This document shows positions 11,804 through 13,990 of a stretch of 13,990 bases of DNA, piece by piece (position 1 is the stretch's first letter; each line of letters opens with the position of its first letter). Source of the stretch: an uncultured Oscillospiraceae bacterium (GTDB lineage: Bacteria; Bacillota; Clostridia; Oscillospirales; Oscillospiraceae). The translations under genes were made by a program, and so were the position numbers. The stretch is taken from NCBI GenBank assembly GCA_900762005.1, contig CAAFEV010000198.1, forward strand, positions 1 to 13,990. The letters are read 5' to 3'. The notes beneath the pieces are model-generated. The model was not told the DNA's origin. It saw only the letters and a list, made by a program, of their open reading frames with translations, and made no database searches.

Positions 11804-13849
11804 CTAATTCATCGCGAATTCGCCTTGTGCAAGCATCGCATCAATCGCCTGTCTGAGCGGCGCGGGCAATTCGCTGCCGGAGGAGAGCAGTTCTGCCGCC
11901 GCCTGCTGGGCCGCCTGCAAAACGGATATATCCCGTGCCAGATTGCCGATGCGAAAGACGGGCAGTCCGCTCTGCCGTGCGCCGAAAAAGTCGCCGGGGC
12001 CGCGCTGCTTCAAGTCCTCCTCTGCAATGCGGAAGCCGTCGGTCGTAGCGCACAGAGCCTTCAGCCGCGCCCGTGTCTCGGCGTTGCGGTTGTCGGAAAC
12101 CAGCACACAGTAGGACTGCGCCGTGCCGCGCCCGATTCGCCCGCGAAGCTGATGCAGCTGGGAAAGCCCGAAGCGGTCGGCGTTCTCCACAACCATCAGC
12201 GTCGCATTCGGCACATCCACGCCCACCTCAATAACCGTGGTGGAGACCAAAATATCGTATTCTCCGTCGGCAAATGCGGCCATCACCGCGTCCTTCTCCG
12301 CGCCCTTCATTCTGCCGTGCAGCAGCGCGACGCGCAGCTTCGGAAACACATTCTCCTTCAGCGTCTGCGCCCAGACCTCCGCCGCCTTCAGCGATTCCGT
12401 CTCGCTCTCTTCAATGGCGGGGCAGACAATAAAGCTCTGATGCCCCTCAAACGCCTGCTTGCGTACAAACTCATTCAGCCGCTTGCGGTATCGCTCATCA
12501 ACCAAAAAGGTCTCCGTCGGCGTGCGCCCCGGCGGCAGCTCGTCAATGACCGAGACCTCCAAATCGCCGTAGGCAATCAACGCGAGCGTGCGCGGAATGG
12601 GCGTCGCGGACAAGAGCAGCAGATGCGTCTGTTCCCCTTTTTCCAGCAGAGCGGCACGCTGTGCCACGCCGAAGCGGTGCTGCTCGTCGGCAATCACCAG
12701 CCCCAAATCGGAAAACACCGTCGTCTCGGTCAGCAGCGCGTGCGTACCGATGATGAAGTCATACTCGCCCTGCGCAACCGCCTGCCGCACCGTGCGCTTT
12801 TGCGCGGCTGTCATCGAGCCGGTCAGGAGCACGCAGCGCACGCCGAGCTTCTCCATCAGGGGTGTCAGCCGTTCCGAATGCTGCCGCGCCAGAATCTCCG
12901 TCGGTGCCATCAGCGCGGTCTGTCTGCCGTTCTTCGCGGCGCAGACGGCAGCGGCGGCGGCAACCATGGTTTTCCCGCAACCCACATCGCCCTGCACCAG
13001 ACGGCTCATCAGCGTGCCGCTGCGCAAATCGGCAAAAATCTCGCCAATGACGCGCAATTGCGCCTTCGTTAACGCGAAGGGCAGCACACGAAAAAAGTCC
13101 TCCGCCGCTGCCGTGTCATATGGCGCGACGGTGCGCCGTGTACGCTTTGCACGCATGGCAAAGAGCGCAGCGGAGAAAATAAAAAATTCTTCAAAAATCA
13201 ACCGACGTGTCGCCGCCTGTAACGTCTCGCCGTATCCCGGCATATGAATTTCGCGGTACGCCGTCTGCGCGTTGCACAGCCCGAAGCGTTCCGAAAGCTT
13301 CGGCGGCAGCAGCTCCGGCATTGTAATTTCTGAAAGCGCAGCCTCCACCGCCGAGAGCACCGCCTTGTTCGACAGCCCTGCGGTCAGCGGATAAATCGGC
13401 AGAATGCGCCGCGTCACCAAGCCCTCGGCATTGACCGGCTCAAACAGCGGGTTTGTCATTGCATAGCCCAGAAAATCGCCCGTAACCGCGCCGTAAAAGC
13501 AGTAGCTCTCACCGCGCCGCAGCTGCTCTGCGGCATACGTCGCGTTAAAAAAGGTCAGATTCAACCGTCCGGTATCGTCGGCAACGGCGACCTTTGTCAC
13601 CGTGAGAGCCCTGCCTCCCGCTTTCGGAATGCGGTGCGTCTGCGGTGCGCTGACCACGGCGGCGGTAAAGCAGGCGGGCACGTTATTTTCCAGTTCGGCA
13701 ATCGGTAACAGGCGTGTGCGGTCCTCATAATCCCGCGGATAAAAGCGCAGCAGGTCACCGAGCGTTTTCACGCCGAGCTTGGCAAACAGCGCGGCTTTTT
13801 TCGTGCCGATTCCCGGCAGTGTCATTATCGAGTCGGTCAAATTCGCCAT
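11804..13849 (-). CDS. recG: ATP-dependent DNA helicase RecG
   Basis: A 681-residue superfamily 2 helicase, full length for RecG. It remodels stalled replication forks, Holliday junctions and R-loops. The N-terminal wedge domain begins with LPGIGTKKAALFAKLG and FYPRDYEDRT and contains the OB-fold (residues about 50-150). Helicase motifs follow in order: Walker A GDVGCGKT (K293), APTEILARQH, the DEQHRFG box (about residue 388), LLSATPIPRTL, then LLHGRMKG, VSTTVIEVGVDVPNA, QLRGRIGRG and the RecG-specific DLKQRGPGDFFGARQSGLP. The Walker A has Cys where Ser is most common; K and T are intact. An AAGGGGG-type site precedes the ATG, with a consensus-like promoter about 29-57 bp upstream. In other Bacillota recG also lies near the Asp23/fakA pair. 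Confidence 0.97.
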   Translation of the reverse strand: MANLTDSIMTLPGIGTKKAALFAKLGVKTLGDLLRFYPRDYEDRTRLLPIAELENNVPACFTAAVVSAPQTHRIPKAGGRALTVTKVAVADDTGRLNLTFFNATYAAEQLRRGESYCFYGAVTGDFLGYAMTNPLFEPVNAEGLVTRRILPIYPLTAGLSNKAVLSAVEAALSEITMPELLPPKLSERFGLCNAQTAYREIHMPGYGETLQAATRRLIFEEFFIFSAALFAMRAKRTRRTVAPYDTAAAEDFFRVLPFALTKAQLRVIGEIFADLRSGTLMSRLVQGDVGCGKTMVAAAAAVCAAKNGRQTALMAPTEILARQHSERLTPLMEKLGVRCVLLTGSMTAAQKRTVRQAVAQGEYDFIIGTHALLTETTVFSDLGLVIADEQHRFGVAQRAALLEKGEQTHLLLLSATPIPRTLALIAYGDLEVSVIDELPPGRTPTETFLVDERYRKRLNEFVRKQAFEGHQSFIVCPAIEESETESLKAAEVWAQTLKENVFPKLRVALLHGRMKGAEKDAVMAAFADGEYDILVSTTVIEVGVDVPNATLMVVENADRFGLSQLHQLRGRIGRGTAQSYCVLVSDNRNAETRARLKALCATTDGFRIAEEDLKQRGPGDFFGARQSGLPVFRIGNLARDISVLQAAQQAAAELLSSGSELPAPLRQAIDAMLAQGEFAMN

Positions 13850-13862
13850 CGTCCCGCCCCCT

Positions 13863-13956
13863 TCCGCTTTTTCTCATATTATAGTATATCCGCTTTCCTT
13901 TTACAACGAAAAAATACCCAACAGACCTGCGTCGGGCAAAACTCCTTCTTCCGCTT
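13863..13956. repeat. Three copies of TCCGCTT around the recG promoter
   Basis: TCCGCTT occurs at 13863-13869, 13889-13895 and 13950-13956. The first two are 26 bp apart and flank the -10 box, with the second inside the spacer. It may be an operator half-site or coincidence in pyrimidine-rich sequence. Confidence 0.35.
13878..13906 (-). promoter_or_regulatory. Sigma-A promoter of recG
   Basis: On the minus strand: -35 TTGTAA (13906-13901), a 17-base spacer, and a consensus -10 TATAAT (13883-13878), about 29 bases before the recG ATG. Copies of the 7-mer TCCGCTT flank the -10 box. Confidence 0.78.
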
Positions 13957-13965
13957 CCCGTATAG

Positions 13966-13990
13966 CCCCCGTCCCTCGTCCCCCGTCCCC
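13966..13990 (-). other. G-quadruplex-type motif upstream of recG
   Basis: On the minus strand: GGGG, AC, GGGGG, ACGA, GGG, AC, GGGGG. Four G-runs with loops of 2-4 bases fit the standard quadruplex pattern. It begins about 60 bp upstream of the recG -35 box and reaches the window edge, so the element may continue. Confidence 0.5.

Noticed and set aside
12955..12990. Cys in the RecG Walker A loop (GDVGCGKT) as a sign of an inactive or redox-switched helicase
   Set aside because: The catalytic Lys and Thr and all other helicase motifs are intact. Small-residue variation at this position is tolerated in P-loops, so I treat it as natural variation.

Overview
The window reads as a chromosomal segment of a low-to-moderate GC-rich Gram-positive bacterium, most likely a gut-type Clostridia (Oscillospirales-like). 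The reasons are an S-layer-homology (SLH) surface protein, strong AGGAGG-type ribosome binding sites, sigma-A promoters, and a Bacillota-type neighbourhood of recG, an Asp23/Gls24 protein and the fatty-acid kinase gene fakA. The genus call is inference. There are no tRNA or rRNA genes, CRISPR arrays, transposases or phage genes.

Left part (1-2475). The first bases hold what looks like the 5' end of a minus-strand PP-loop (PAPS-reductase-like) gene. Next comes a plus-strand DUF362/ferredoxin protein, which runs convergently into a minus-strand thioredoxin and overlaps it by 15 bp. A perfect 14-bp GC-rich hairpin sits just in front of the thioredoxin start. It buries the Shine-Dalgarno on one strand and looks like a terminator on the other. 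A monocistronic cytidylate-kinase-like gene with its own promoter follows.

Surface protein (2422-4410). A 610-residue secreted SLH protein has two modules resembling the haemagglutinin/adhesin domains of Porphyromonas gingipains, then a Cys-rich linker and three SLH modules. It has a very good sigma-A promoter, a large hairpin exactly at the predicted transcript start, and a clear intrinsic terminator.

Operon (4435-11358). A promoter at 11330-11358 drives six closely packed minus-strand genes: gpmI (glycolytic phosphoglycerate mutase), an Asp23/Gls24 protein, fakA (TTG start), then an ATP-grasp ligase, a PHP-family phosphoesterase and a NodB-type polysaccharide deacetylase. The last three are joined by two ATGA start/stop overlaps. 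That trio is the best candidate for an undescribed functional unit, probably in cell-envelope metabolism. The deacetylase has an SLH-like tail but no visible secretion signal.

Right part (11359-13990). A 445-bp non-coding stretch upstream of the gpmI promoter holds a 20-bp tandem duplication, two diverged copies of a 20-bp element and a G-quadruplex-type motif. It is followed by recG with its own terminator and promoter. A second G-quadruplex-type motif lies at the right edge upstream of recG.
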